Positions 52,524-63,394 of a stretch of DNA of 64,000 nt are shown here, piece by piece. Where the stretch lies: positions 54,532,779-54,596,778 of the forward strand of contig NC_090319.1 in assembly GCF_040869045.1 (NCBI RefSeq), written 5' to 3'. This DNA is from Eurosta solidaginis. Lineage: Eukaryota; Arthropoda; Insecta; Diptera; Tephritidae. Every line of letters starts with the position of its first letter. Position 1 is the first letter of the stretch. The translations under genes were made by a program, and so were the position numbers. Under the pieces are notes generated by a model. The model did no database searches and was not told where the DNA came from. It saw only the letters and a program-made list of their open reading frames with translations.

Positions 52524-55500
52524 ATGCTTGCCCAAGGGCGCCCAGTCCCAAGGCCACAACAGCAATTACGTCCTGGCCTTCCACAACCTAGGCGTAGTCA
52601 CCCGTCACTTACCCCTAGAGTGGCGGCGTCACCCCTCATGCACTTCAGAATTCTGCAGTTAAACTGTAATGGACTAACTGGGAAGATTACGGAGATAGTC
52701 GATTTCATGAAGCGGCACAACATCCGCATTGCTGCGATTCAAGAGACTAAACTCACAGCAAGATCTGCATTGCAGACCTGCTCTGGGTATAATGTCCACA
52801 GGAAGGACCGCGAGAGCGGAAATGGAGGCGGCCTCGCGTTTATTATACACCACTCTGTGCAATATCATATATTTGATCCTGGCATCGACCGCAGGGACAA
52901 TGTCTTAGAACGTCAAGGCCTATCTGTCCGGTCAGGCGATGCAAATCTAGAAATCATCAACATCTACATCCCTCCTGTCACCTGTTGCCCCAGTGGATAC
53001 CGCCCTAAAATCGAGGCCTTACTCACTGGCAACAATCGCATTATCTTAGGCGATTTCAATGCCCATCACGACCTATGGAATTCAAACTTGCGGGCGGACA
53101 GTAGGGGTGAGATGTTTGCGGATCAAATAGAAGAAACGACGTTCTGCACAATAAACGGAGACGCCCCCACACGTATGGTAGGAAGCTGTCATAGCTCGCC
53201 AGATATCTCAATCGTGAGCGCAGAACTCGTAAACTGCGCCAACTGGCAGCCGATGGTAACATTGGCATCCGACCACCTGCCCATACTTATTTCGTTCGAT
53301 CGTACCGCCGACTTCATCGTCACCGAAAAACGCACTTTCATAAACTTCAAAAAAGGAAAGTGGGAAGAATATAAATCTGCAACAGACAGCAGCTTTGCTG
53401 CCCTCCCTATCCCGACTGATGCCCGCCAAGGGGAGCGTGCCTTCCGTAAGGTCATTGAATCCGCCTCGGCACATTTCATTCCCGCCGGGAGAATTCCCGA
53501 AATCCGGCCCCACTACCTGACGGAGGCCGCGAGCTTAGCGAGGGAACGCGACCTTATAAGACAGCTTGATCCAGGCGACCCCCAAATAAGGGATATAAAC
53601 CAACGCATCAGATTGCTTGTGGACGAACACAAGCGGGCGAAATGGGAAGAGCACCTAAGAGGTTGTAACCTCTCTAACGGTGTAGGTAAACTTTGGTCAA
53701 CCGTAAAGTCCCTATCGAATCCGACTAAGCACAAAGACAAAGTTTCCATCGCCTTTGGCGATAAGGTGCTGTCGGATGCGGAAAAATGCGCGAGCGCTTT
53801 CTGCCGACAATATATAATGCATCCTACGGTCGACAAAGATAGACGGAGAGCCAATAGACACGCACATAAACACAAATTCAGCGCGTCACCAATCACCATC
53901 ACCGCTAGAGAGGTTGAGGACGCCATTGGTCGCGCTAAACCATCCAAAGCAGTGGGCCCAGACGGCATAGCCATGCCGATGCTTAAAAACTTAGGGAAAG
54001 AGGGTTTCAAATATTTAGCGCATGTCTTCAACCTGTCTCTCTCCACCTTTGCCATACCCGAGAAATGGAAAATGGCCAAGGTGGTCTCGCTACTAAAGCC
54101 TGGGAAACCAGCTAACGTAGGTGAGTCATATCGTCCGATATCTCTCCTATCGCCAGTGGCAAAGACGCTTGAAGCCATTTTGCTCCCTTATTTCCAAGCA
54201 CATTTGCAGCTAGCCCCTCATCAGCATGGCTTCAGAAAACTCTATAGCATTACCTCCGCGCTAAATGTCATTAGCACCCAGATAAATTGCGGTTTGAATC
54301 AATACCCCCACCATAGAACAGTACTCGTAGCGCTAGACCTATCAAAAGCCTTTGATACGGTCAACCATGGCTCATTACTGCAAGACCTGGAAGGGTCTAC
54401 CCTTCCCCCATGTCTTAAAAGGTGGACCGCAAATTATCTGGGTGGTCGGCAGGCATCGGTGCAATTCAGAAACGAAACATCAAAACCAAGGAGAATTAAA
54501 CAAGGGGTGCCACAGGGTGGTGTCCTATCCCCACTTTTGTTTAATTTCTACATATCTAAGCTACCTTCACCACCGGAAGGAGTCACAATCGTTTCCTACG
54601 CCGATGACTGCACAATAATGGCCACAAGCCCAGGCCCAGAGATCGATGAGCTATGCAATAAAATAAACGGCTATCTCCCTGATCTCTCCAGTTTTTTCGC
54701 CTCGCGAAACCTGGCATTGTCACCGACTAAATCTTCCGCGACCTTATTTACAACATGGACGCCCCAAATGTCGACCATATTGAACATCCACGTCGATGGC
54801 ACTACGCTACCGACTGTCCTACACCCCAAGATCTTGGGTGTGACGTTTGATCAGGATCTACATTTTGGTGCGCACGCAACCGCAATTGTTCCGAGAATTC
54901 AGAGCCGTAATAAAATCCTCAAATCCCTTGCTGGCAGTACCTGGGGAAAAGATAAAGAAACGCTTTTGACCACATACAAAGCAATTAGCCAGCCGATTAC
55001 GTGCTACGCGTCACCCATATGGTCGCCAAGCCTAAAAACTACCCACTGGAAGAAACTACAGGCCTGCCAAAATACTGCTCTCAGAATCGCCACGGGCTGT
55101 CTTCTTATGTCCCCAGAACACCATCTGCATAATGAGGCGAGAATACTCCCCATCAGGGAGAGAAATGAGATGCTGACCAAACAGTTTCTGTTGAATACCC
55201 AGAAACCTGGGCATCCCAACAGACATCTGATTGACGAACCAGCACCGCCTAGGGGCCTAAGGAGTCATCTCCGTAAGCATTTTGAGGAAATACGGCACCT
55301 GAGAACCCAGCCGTATGAAGCGAAAAAACACAAGCAGGTCCTTGGTGAACTCCATAGACAGGCGTCGGACCTTTATGTCGGGAATTGCCCGGTGAATCCA
55401 GTACTTGAAGAAAAATATCCAGAACTCGCCGAGGAGGAACGCATACTCCCCAGGGAAACGCGTGTCACTCTTGCTCAACTTCGTTCTGGATACTGTAACA

Positions 55501-55703
55501 GGTTAAACTCTTACCTATCCAGAATCAACCCCGACAAACAAAATGTATGCCCCGCTTGCAATGTGTCCCCACATGGCACCAACCATCTCTTTAATTGTAA
55601 TGTGGAACCAACGCCTCTAACACCCCTTTCCTTATGGTCCACCCCTGTTAAAACGGCAAGTTTCCTTGGACTCCCGTTAGAGGATATTGATGACAATTTG
55701 TGA
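52524..55703 (+). CDS. LINE B ORF2: endonuclease and reverse transcriptase, intact
   Basis: This 1059-residue frame runs from ATG to stop. The APE-type endonuclease starts near residue 40 (FRILQLNCNGLTGK), with [20 protein letters not shown] and ASDHLPIL. The RT has [54 protein letters not shown] and [10 protein letters not shown], with YADD at residues 692-695. The C-terminal finger is [17 protein letters not shown]. All catalytic motifs that I can judge are present, so it could supply enzyme to itself and to CAA-tailed SINEs. It ends only about 50 bp before the tail. Confidence 0.93.
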   Translation: MLAQGRPVPRPQQQLRPGLPQPRRSHPSLTPRVAASPLMHFRILQLNCNGLTGKITEIVDFMKRHNIRIAAIQETKLTARSALQTCSGYNVHRKDRESGNGGGLAFIIHHSVQYHIFDPGIDRRDNVLERQGLSVRSGDANLEIINIYIPPVTCCPSGYRPKIEALLTGNNRIILGDFNAHHDLWNSNLRADSRGEMFADQIEETTFCTINGDAPTRMVGSCHSSPDISIVSAELVNCANWQPMVTLASDHLPILISFDRTADFIVTEKRTFINFKKGKWEEYKSATDSSFAALPIPTDARQGERAFRKVIESASAHFIPAGRIPEIRPHYLTEAASLARERDLIRQLDPGDPQIRDINQRIRLLVDEHKRAKWEEHLRGCNLSNGVGKLWSTVKSLSNPTKHKDKVSIAFGDKVLSDAEKCASAFCRQYIMHPTVDKDRRRANRHAHKHKFSASPITITAREVEDAIGRAKPSKAVGPDGIAMPMLKNLGKEGFKYLAHVFNLSLSTFAIPEKWKMAKVVSLLKPGKPANVGESYRPISLLSPVAKTLEAILLPYFQAHLQLAPHQHGFRKLYSITSALNVISTQINCGLNQYPHHRTVLVALDLSKAFDTVNHGSLLQDLEGSTLPPCLKRWTANYLGGRQASVQFRNETSKPRRIKQGVPQGGVLSPLLFNFYISKLPSPPEGVTIVSYADDCTIMATSPGPEIDELCNKINGYLPDLSSFFASRNLALSPTKSSATLFTTWTPQMSTILNIHVDGTTLPTVLHPKILGVTFDQDLHFGAHATAIVPRIQSRNKILKSLAGSTWGKDKETLLTTYKAISQPITCYASPIWSPSLKTTHWKKLQACQNTALRIATGCLLMSPEHHLHNEARILPIRERNEMLTKQFLLNTQKPGHPNRHLIDEPAPPRGLRSHLRKHFEEIRHLRTQPYEAKKHKQVLGELHRQASDLYVGNCPVNPVLEEKYPELAEEERILPRETRVTLAQLRSGYCNRLNSYLSRINPDKQNVCPACNVSPHGTNHLFNCNVEPTPLTPLSLWSTPVKTASFLGLPLEDIDDNL

Positions 55704-55768
55704 TCGGTCGCGGCTATTAGATGGGGCGAGCATTGCTACAACAACAACAACAACAACTAAATAGCTTT

Positions 55769-56354
55769 CATAGTTATTTTAAATAAAAAAGAAAAAAAAA
55801 TGAGCCGCACGCGTTGGAAATATTTTAATACGAAATATCATCCTAGAAGAGAAGGTATTTAATAAGTTTTCGAGCTCCCGAAAATTGCTTTGGTGGAAGA
55901 AACTTTGATCGAAGTATACAAAGCAAGGGAATATAGCCTTCTTAAGTGTCCGTACGTTTACTCAGAACATGTTGACAAAACATACACGTTTGTCAAATGT
56001 AAACGGAAACCGCAATTTCTAAAGAGTTTAGCATCCTTAAACGGAATTTTTATGAAATTGAATGGTGATAAATTGGCTACATGTCCTCTGCAGATTACCA
56101 CTAGTTATGAGAGTTCTTTTGCCCGTTTTACGAGGGGTCACCTTGGGGTAAGCCCCGCCTACACATATTCTGTCCCTTTTTAGCATTGACATGGATGTGG
56201 AGGTACACTTTTTCTCAACATTCCTTGAGAAATATCCACTGTAGAGACATGATAATAGGGCCATGCTAGAACAACAGGATTATGCGTGTATTTTTTTCTC
56301 TCTAGGGGTCAAGCTACGATAAAGAATGAGTTATTACCCACTATTTTTTCAGTA
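55769..56354. other. Non-coding DNA, nothing recognised
   Basis: A 97-codon frame at 55890-56183 has no motif I recognise. The region leads into the tandem duplication. Confidence 0.4.
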
Positions 56355-57597
56355 AAATTGCATGTTTTACTCATTCTCAATAGATATGTATGCACATAAA
56401 TCGTGCTAAAGCATATTGTTATTGTCCCAGATAACCATTGCGTTTTCATCCTGAAGGAAATTTCCATCCCAAAAAACCACAATTTCGCCTTAAACAGTAA
56501 CGGTATGGTAACGCTTCTAGCAAAACAACAAACATTATGAAACTTCAAAAATCCCCAAATACGTCAAAAAATTTTGAGTTAACTACCTTCTTTTTTATAC
56601 CATGCACTATGGTTCAAAATCGAAATATTGAGGAATTAAACCCAATTATTGCCTTTTGATTTTCCCAAAAAAAATAATTACCTTTAATTACACATTACTG
56701 TAGTAAATAAAAAATTAAAAAAATAATGTCAGCTGGCTTTCACTTGTTTGTCAGAAAGCTTTCAAAATCTTGGTTTTGATTTTTGTATTCGTAAAAAATA
56801 TTTTAATCAAATTATATAAAAATCTAAAGTGGTGATAAAAAGCTAACGAATTTGAATAAAGTGTGTTTATAAAATGTAAAATATTAATAAAGGTATGTAA
56901 AATCAGGAACAACAAACTTTTTTCTGAAACAATAATAATCGTTAATATATTTTTGAGTTTAAAAAGCCGTGTTGTGTTTTGATTGACAAGAACACAACTC
57001 AAATTTATTGCTTCATGCTGCTTCAATTTCGGCGAAATACATAATACTCGTAGCAATATCGTGTGAATACGAAGTAAATACCCAGCGCTTTCAGAACTAC
57101 TGTGAGGAAACAGCAAAATTGTATTTTCAGCTTTACGATTGGAATCCGATGACACCAACTCATCATAAACTATTAGTGTACTCTTCGGTGTTTTAGGCGA
57201 AAACGCGTCGGAAGCGCGTAACAAAATTTATAAAAGTGATCGTATCGGACATCCCAGGAAAGATTCAAGAGTGCACAATATGGAAGATGTTTTCGGCAGA
57301 ACTATGGACTCTTCTGATCCACTATTATCTTCATTACGGAAAAACAATAAAGCCAAACAAAAATTGTCTCGGCTACCTGCAGTAGTCTTCCTTTTAAAAA
57401 TGCCTGACATCTCTAATGAATGTGAAATTTCAAATAAACAAACTTTAAAGTAACATAATTTCAGATGGAGATGTTCCTGATGCAGAGTCGCTTTTCTTTT
57501 AGGTTTTGATTGTGTTTTTTCGAGTTCAATAAATACTGTTTATATCGAAATATATAAAAAACTATCCTGTTTGAAATTAAATTTAAATTTATAGTTT
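56355..57597. repeat. 1243-bp tandem duplication, first copy
   Basis: From AAATTGCATGTTTTACTC onward this unit is repeated head-to-tail at 57598-58840. All corresponding frames in the two copies translate identically, so divergence must be very low. The junctions share only a few bases (TTTA). Confidence 0.92.
57008..57453 (+). pseudogene. Transposon-derived protein relic, first copy
   Basis: The first frame reads FQNYCEETAKLYFQLYDWNP then MTPTHHKLLVYSS. After a frame change near 57190 it continues LGENASEARNKIYKSDRIGH then RKDSRVHNMEDVFGRTMDSS and DPLLSSLRK. I recall this pattern (YCxETAxLYxxLY.W .. HKxLxH .. EARNK .. RKxSR .. SDPLxSSLRK) from uncharacterised arthropod proteins that look transposon-borne; I cannot name the family. 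The frameshift and missing N-terminal part mark a dead piece. Confidence 0.45.
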
Positions 57598-58840
57598 AAA
57601 TTGCATGTTTTACTCATTCTCAATAGATATGTATGCACATAAATCGTGCTAAAGCATATTGTTATTGTCCCAGATAACCATTGCGTTTTCATCCTGAAGG
57701 AAATTTCCATCCCAAAAAACCACAATTTCGCCTTAAACAGTAACGGTATGGTAACGCTTCTAGCAAAACAACAAACATTATGAAACTTCAAAAATCCCCA
57801 AATACGTCAAAAAATTTTGAGTTAACTACCTTCTTTTTTATACCATGCACTATGGTTCAAAATCGAAATATTGAGGAATTAAACCCAATTATTGCCTTTT
57901 GATTTTCCCAAAAAAAATAATTACCTTTAATTACACATTACTGTAGTAAATAAAAAATTAAAAAAATAATGTCAGCTGGCTTTCACTTGTTTGTCAGAAA
58001 GCTTTCAAAATCTTGGTTTTGATTTTTGTATTCGTAAAAAATATTTTAATCAAATTATATAAAAATCTAAAGTGGTGATAAAAAGCTAACGAATTTGAAT
58101 AAAGTGTGTTTATAAAATGTAAAATATTAATAAAGGTATGTAAAATCAGGAACAACAAACTTTTTTCTGAAACAATAATAATCGTTAATATATTTTTGAG
58201 TTTAAAAAGCCGTGTTGTGTTTTGATTGACAAGAACACAACTCAAATTTATTGCTTCATGCTGCTTCAATTTCGGCGAAATACATAATACTCGTAGCAAT
58301 ATCGTGTGAATACGAAGTAAATACCCAGCGCTTTCAGAACTACTGTGAGGAAACAGCAAAATTGTATTTTCAGCTTTACGATTGGAATCCGATGACACCA
58401 ACTCATCATAAACTATTAGTGTACTCTTCGGTGTTTTAGGCGAAAACGCGTCGGAAGCGCGTAACAAAATTTATAAAAGTGATCGTATCGGACATCCCAG
58501 GAAAGATTCAAGAGTGCACAATATGGAAGATGTTTTCGGCAGAACTATGGACTCTTCTGATCCACTATTATCTTCATTACGGAAAAACAATAAAGCCAAA
58601 CAAAAATTGTCTCGGCTACCTGCAGTAGTCTTCCTTTTAAAAATGCCTGACATCTCTAATGAATGTGAAATTTCAAATAAACAAACTTTAAAGTAACATA
58701 ATTTCAGATGGAGATGTTCCTGATGCAGAGTCGCTTTTCTTTTAGGTTTTGATTGTGTTTTTTCGAGTTCAATAAATACTGTTTATATCGAAATATATAA
58801 AAAACTATCCTGTTTGAAATTAAATTTAAATTTATAGTTT
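57598..58840. repeat. 1243-bp tandem duplication, second copy
   Basis: Repeats the previous unit without visible change, then diverges at ACACTTTG. It contains the second copy of the protein relic. Confidence 0.92.
58251..58696 (+). pseudogene. Transposon-derived protein relic, second copy
   Basis: Same content as the relic at 57008-57453, including the same frame change, so decay preceded the duplication. Confidence 0.45.
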
Positions 58841-61795
58841 ACACTTTGTATGGCAGCAGTACTGAAAAATGGGCGTGGCCCGCCTATTTTTGCCACAAGA
58901 CGTTATTTTCATCTATAAATACCCCATGCAAAATTTTATAGCGATAGCTTAACCCCAACTATTTTATTCCTCAAAAATTCAATTTTGAACCAATGTGCCA
59001 TGGTTAAAACTAAGTTAGTGAATAGTACAATCGATAAGACAAGCGACAAAATCGTTAATTAAAATCTCGACAAATCGCATCGTTATAAGTTAGTGAAGTG
59101 AACTAACTTGGTTCACGATTTTCGTTTAAAAAAGGCGAATCGATAGCTATAAGGATTTTGATATTCAGAAACCACTTTTTATCAATATAGGTCAAACTTT
59201 GATAGGCCAATGTCGTTAAGCTTTATAAGATAGTTTTGAGATAATCAACTGCATTATCTGGAATTCCATTATTCTTCCTTTTCACCTAATAATAATGTTC
59301 ACCTCGTTAGCTATGTTTAAACGGAGTTAGTGACAATCGTTACCGTAACCGAAAACCCGTTAGTTTAAGTCTCGAGGGTGTGTGGCAAGAAATGCTTTTT
59401 GTGAGACATATGTATATCAAGCTGTACATATCATATTATGACTAGTCGAGTATATCGAATATACCCTCAAAATCTGCAATAATTGCTAAAAACGTTTAGA
59501 TAAATCTTACAAGACACCGCCATAAGTTTTTTATTTTGTACTACGGTTTTATTGAATAGTATTTTGTATAGAGAGTATATGCAGAAGACTATTTAAATCG
59601 AAGAAAACGGTTACTCAATTTTAACAAATTTTGCAAAAAGGTCAATAAAATTAACATGAATTCTTTTTTTTTTTTTTTTAAATATAGTTTGTTGTTGTGC
59701 TGTTTTCGTATACTGAAGGATTTTCGTAATTTCTTCGCTTGAAAATTGAAGATCGGTCATGGTTATAATCTATATCCCAAACAAGCGATTCCTCAAATTT
59801 CTGCAATTCTATCAGCTTAAAATTTAAACTTCCTAGAATATTTATGAATATTTATATTATGCCAAATTTTCTAAAAAAAATTACTCGGCCACCGAAGCCA
59901 TTAACAAAAACAGGGTGAATATTTCGCTCAGTATGAGAAAAAAAAATAGTACCATTGTGTGTTTGCAATTTAATTTTTTTCACTTTATTTTATTTTTTTA
60001 ATTAGTTACATCTCAATCTGATTTCTTTTTGTTTAATACAATTCTAATGAGTTCGCAACTTAATTATGTATATTCAAAAGAAAATTTATACCTAACCGTT
60101 GCATTATGTGTTGCACAATAAAATTAGATAAAATTTGCTAATAGAAAAAAAGTAAAATAATGCAATAAAACTTGTTCGCTTTGCTTGTAGTCATTCGAAA
60201 AAAGGAAAATCAAGATGCATAAATACAAATCAGAATAACTAAAAACTAAACTATGTATACATATATGCATTCTACATAAAATAAGAAAAAGGACATAAAA
60301 TGTTTGCACAAATATTTCAAATGCATTTAACTACACTAACAAATCAGTAATACGTATGTATAGGTATTGTGCGTTCGTTTTTGTTTTTGTTTTTGTTTTT
60401 ATTTATATAATATTTATTTTTTTTTGTTTGTTTTAGTTTTTCATACATTGAAACTCATTTTGACTAGATTGGCGAATGATGCTTCACATTCGATGCGTTA
60501 AAGATGTGAAAAATTAAACACAATAACAATAATTAGCACATCATTAAAAAAATTATAATTATTAATGTTTGTTTATCGGCCTTCAATGGTAATGCTGAAC
60601 AAATAATCAGACTCTAGGCCCCCAGACAAAATATATATATGTATATATGTAATAATAACATGTAATTCAGTACTAAAAAATGAAATTAGATAGTACATAG
60701 TTTCGTTGATTTTTTAAATCTTTTAACATATAATTTTTTACTTTCATGATACAACAGTTTAATCAAACTATAATATACTTTTAGGTGCACAAACAATGCT
60801 ATAAGCGTCAGATAATTTCGTACAATGTTTCTACAAATTTTTTATGTGAACTTTGGTATTTCCTATAAAATAATTTATTATATTTCTTTTTGAAAAATAA
60901 ATTTTTTTAATAATAAAGTAGCTATGCAAAAAAAATACTTATAGTTCATTCAAAACCTCTTTACTGCCGTCCTAATCAAGAATGTGGGGTAATGCATTTT
61001 TTTTTCGAATATTAGTAATTTACAAAAACGTTAAATTCGCCTATAAGGAATTCAAAATTGAACTTTTTTTTGCATAAATAGAAAGGTCACATCCAGATTA
61101 GTCCAAAAAACTAATTTACAATAAAAAAAGAGCATATGTATATTGGAAATTTATAAACAAGTTAATTTCAATATGGCAGTTTCAGTAAAAAATGTAGATA
61201 CATTCTATTTTAAGACGGCAGTATAGTTATTTGAATAGTGGAATTTTATACTGCTTATTTACCTATTGAAACTATTCAATTCCAGCAACAAAAATGAATA
61301 AGTAAAATAAATCGACGAAAATAAATTAAATATATAAATATAATGGCTTCGGTTCTCAAACCTATGTAGGCATTTTCTTTATTATAAAAATTAGAATCAG
61401 CAATCGTTTTAAAGCAATTCATAATAATTCAGTGAAAAGGTTTGTACATAATAGGCACCAGAATAATAGGCATGCGAACACATGAGATGAGTGGTGCTGC
61501 CCACTCTCATAGAACTGGCCCGGATCGTTCTAGCGATATTTGTACGTGATCCAGAGCTGGGCAGCTCACTGGAAGGCCCTTTATGTAGTAGCATAGGGTG
61601 CAATATCGAACAATAGATAGTATCATAAATCACAGATTCATTGGATCATATTGTCGCAGCTAATTTTTTTGCTGTGAGCTGTGATTTGCCATCATTGGTT
61701 AAAGCGCGATATCCACAGCGCCAGAAATGAAAAATTCCATACCGAAAGCCGCTCAAGGATGTTAAGAAAAAATTTCGCTTGTTGAAAGGCCTGGC
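58841..61795. other. AT-rich DNA, no gene seen
   Basis: It starts with a GGGCGTGGCC-type repeat scrap, followed by long AT-rich sequence with A and T runs and a GTTTTT microsatellite near 60380-60400. No coding frame is supported. The region 59900-61350 resembles a long 3' UTR in composition only. Confidence 0.5.
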
Positions 61796-62640
61796 ATTAA
61801 CATAGTCATAACATATTTTTACTTAACCGTATCTATTGGCATAAGTTATTGGAGCCTTAACTTAAAAATAGTGAGATTTTCATTAAAATGAAAAAAACGT
61901 AAAAAGTTACAAACATATTCTACAAATAAAAAGTCTCTTAGTCAAAACGTATCCAAAACAATAAATAAAATATACAAAGAGTTAATAAACTCACCAGCTC
62001 AAATATTTATAGGTTATGGATATTGCTAGAAACCAAAAATCAATCGATTAGCTATGGTATGGTTACGGCTAGGGCATTATGGTATGGCACCATTAACCAA
62101 TTACGTTGATTTCCATAAGGTTGGCTGGATCAGCTGTTATGTGGATATGTCAACTTTGCCAGGGACTTAAAACCAGTGGCAATGGAAATCATTGACCAGT
62201 TAATGGTGCCATACCATAACGCCCTGGACATAGGCCCGAGTTAAAGTTGACATAGTCATAACGCCATAGTCATAATCATATTTTTACTTAGCCATATCAA
62301 ATTGGCATCAGTTATTGGTGCCTTAACTTAAAAATCGTGAAAATTTTATAAAAATGAAGAAAACGCAATAAATTACAAACATATACCACAAAAAATAAGT
62401 CTCTTAGTCAAAATGTATCCAAAGCAATAAATAAAATCTACAAAAAGTTAACAAATTTTCCAACTCAAACGTTTTCAGGTTATGGATATGTCGAAAAACC
62501 AAAAACCAATTGGTTGGCTATAATATGGTTATGGCTTTAGCGTTATGGTATGGCACCATTAATCGATTAAATTGATTTCCATAAGGTTGGTTCGATCAGC
62601 TCTTTTATCTAGTTATGGTTAAGTCACCATTACCTGACCC
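61796..62640. repeat. Two diverged direct copies of a MITE-containing segment
   Basis: The blocks at 61796-62090 and 62268-62562 are collinear relatives, about 472 bp apart (shared: AAGTCTCTTAGTCAAAA, GGTTATGGATAT, TTATGGTATGGCACCATTAA). Each leads into half-palindromes with TTGATTTCCATAAGGTTGG and GATCAGCT, the interior of the TTAA MITE at 49274. Confidence 0.75.
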
Positions 62641-63008
62641 TTGATCAGCTGTTTTATATGGATATGGATACATCAAGTTTAAACGGCCCTTTATGACTAT
62701 GTCAACTTTAAAGCTTGTGTTAAGGGCCCATTACTAATACTTAGAATAGACTTGACTTGACTTGGCATAAACTTGGCAACTTAGCCCCGATTATACTCCA
62801 CTTAGTGCATACAATCTGTCATCATAATCAGCTGTCATTTTATTGTGAAATATTTGCTACAAAAAGTGGTGGTTTTTAAACAAAGTTAATTTTGAGTACT
62901 ACAATTAATTTATGAGTGTAAAAATTAATAAATAAAATAAAAATAAATGTCAATTTTTTACCAAGCGGGCACAGGGGAGCCCTGGTTTCGCCAAGAAATA
63001 TATGTAAA
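62641..63008. other. Non-coding DNA, MITE scraps
   Basis: It includes a block starting TAAGGGCCCATTACTAATAC near 62718 that resembles other short inverted-repeat elements, but its partner end was not found. Confidence 0.4.
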
Positions 63009-63019
63009 TATGTGCGTCT

Positions 63020-63383
63020 TATTGGCGGCCACCATGGTGTGATGGTAGCGTGGTCCGCCTACCACACCGTATTCCCTGGGTTCGCGACCCAGGCAAAGCA
63101 ACATCAAAATTTTAGAAATAAGGTTTTTAAATTAGAAACAAATTTTTCTAAGCGGGGTCGCCCCTCGGCAGTGTTTGGCAAGCGCTCGGGGTGTATTTCT
63201 ACCATGAAAAGCTCTCAGTGAAAACTCATCTGCCTTGCAGATGCCGTTCGGAGTCGGCATAAAACATGTAGGTGCCGTCCGACCAATTTATAGGGAAAAT
63301 CAAGAGGAGCACGACGCAAATTGGAAGAGAATCTCGGCCTTAGATCTCCCCGGAGGTTATCGCGCCTTACATTTTATTTATTT
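63020..63383 (+). mobile_element. tRNA-headed SINE with target duplication
   Basis: The head has Pol III-like boxes: A-box-like GTGATGGTAGCGTGG near 63038 and B-box-like GGGTTCGCGACCC near 63079. The body includes GCGGGGTCGCCCCTC, GCTCTCAGTGAAAA and GCACGACGCAAATTGGAAG. It ends in an ATTTTATTTATTT-type tail. The 11-mer TATGTGCGTCT flanks it (63009-63019, 63384-63394). Its tail differs from the CAA-tailed SINE, so another LINE presumably moved it. A decayed relative is at 29640. Confidence 0.87.
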
Positions 63384-63394
63384 TATGTGCGTCT

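Larger units (their letters stand above)
51703..55755 (+). mobile_element. Jockey/CR1-group LINE, copy B, intact ORF2
   Basis: A 4.05-kb plus-strand element starts right after a copy of the target 13-mer (51690-51702), ends in GCTACAACAACAACAACAAC, and is followed by the same 13-mer (55756-55768). ORF2 is complete and ORF1 has a frameshift. It matches copy A closely along its whole length. Clade assignment beyond the jockey/CR1 group is not certain from sequence alone. Confidence 0.92.

Noticed and set aside
53513..54178. 221-codon minus-strand frame
   Set aside because: It is antisense to the RT of LINE B ORF2, with the same shadow in LINE A (40348-40845).
56751..57224. 157-codon minus-strand frame, also in the second tandem unit
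   Set aside because: It lies opposite the plus-strand relic that shows recognisable motifs; its own sequence is AT-driven and without motif.
63020..63110. A true tRNA gene
   Set aside because: The box-like motifs head a SINE with body, tail and target duplication, and no complete cloverleaf was evident.
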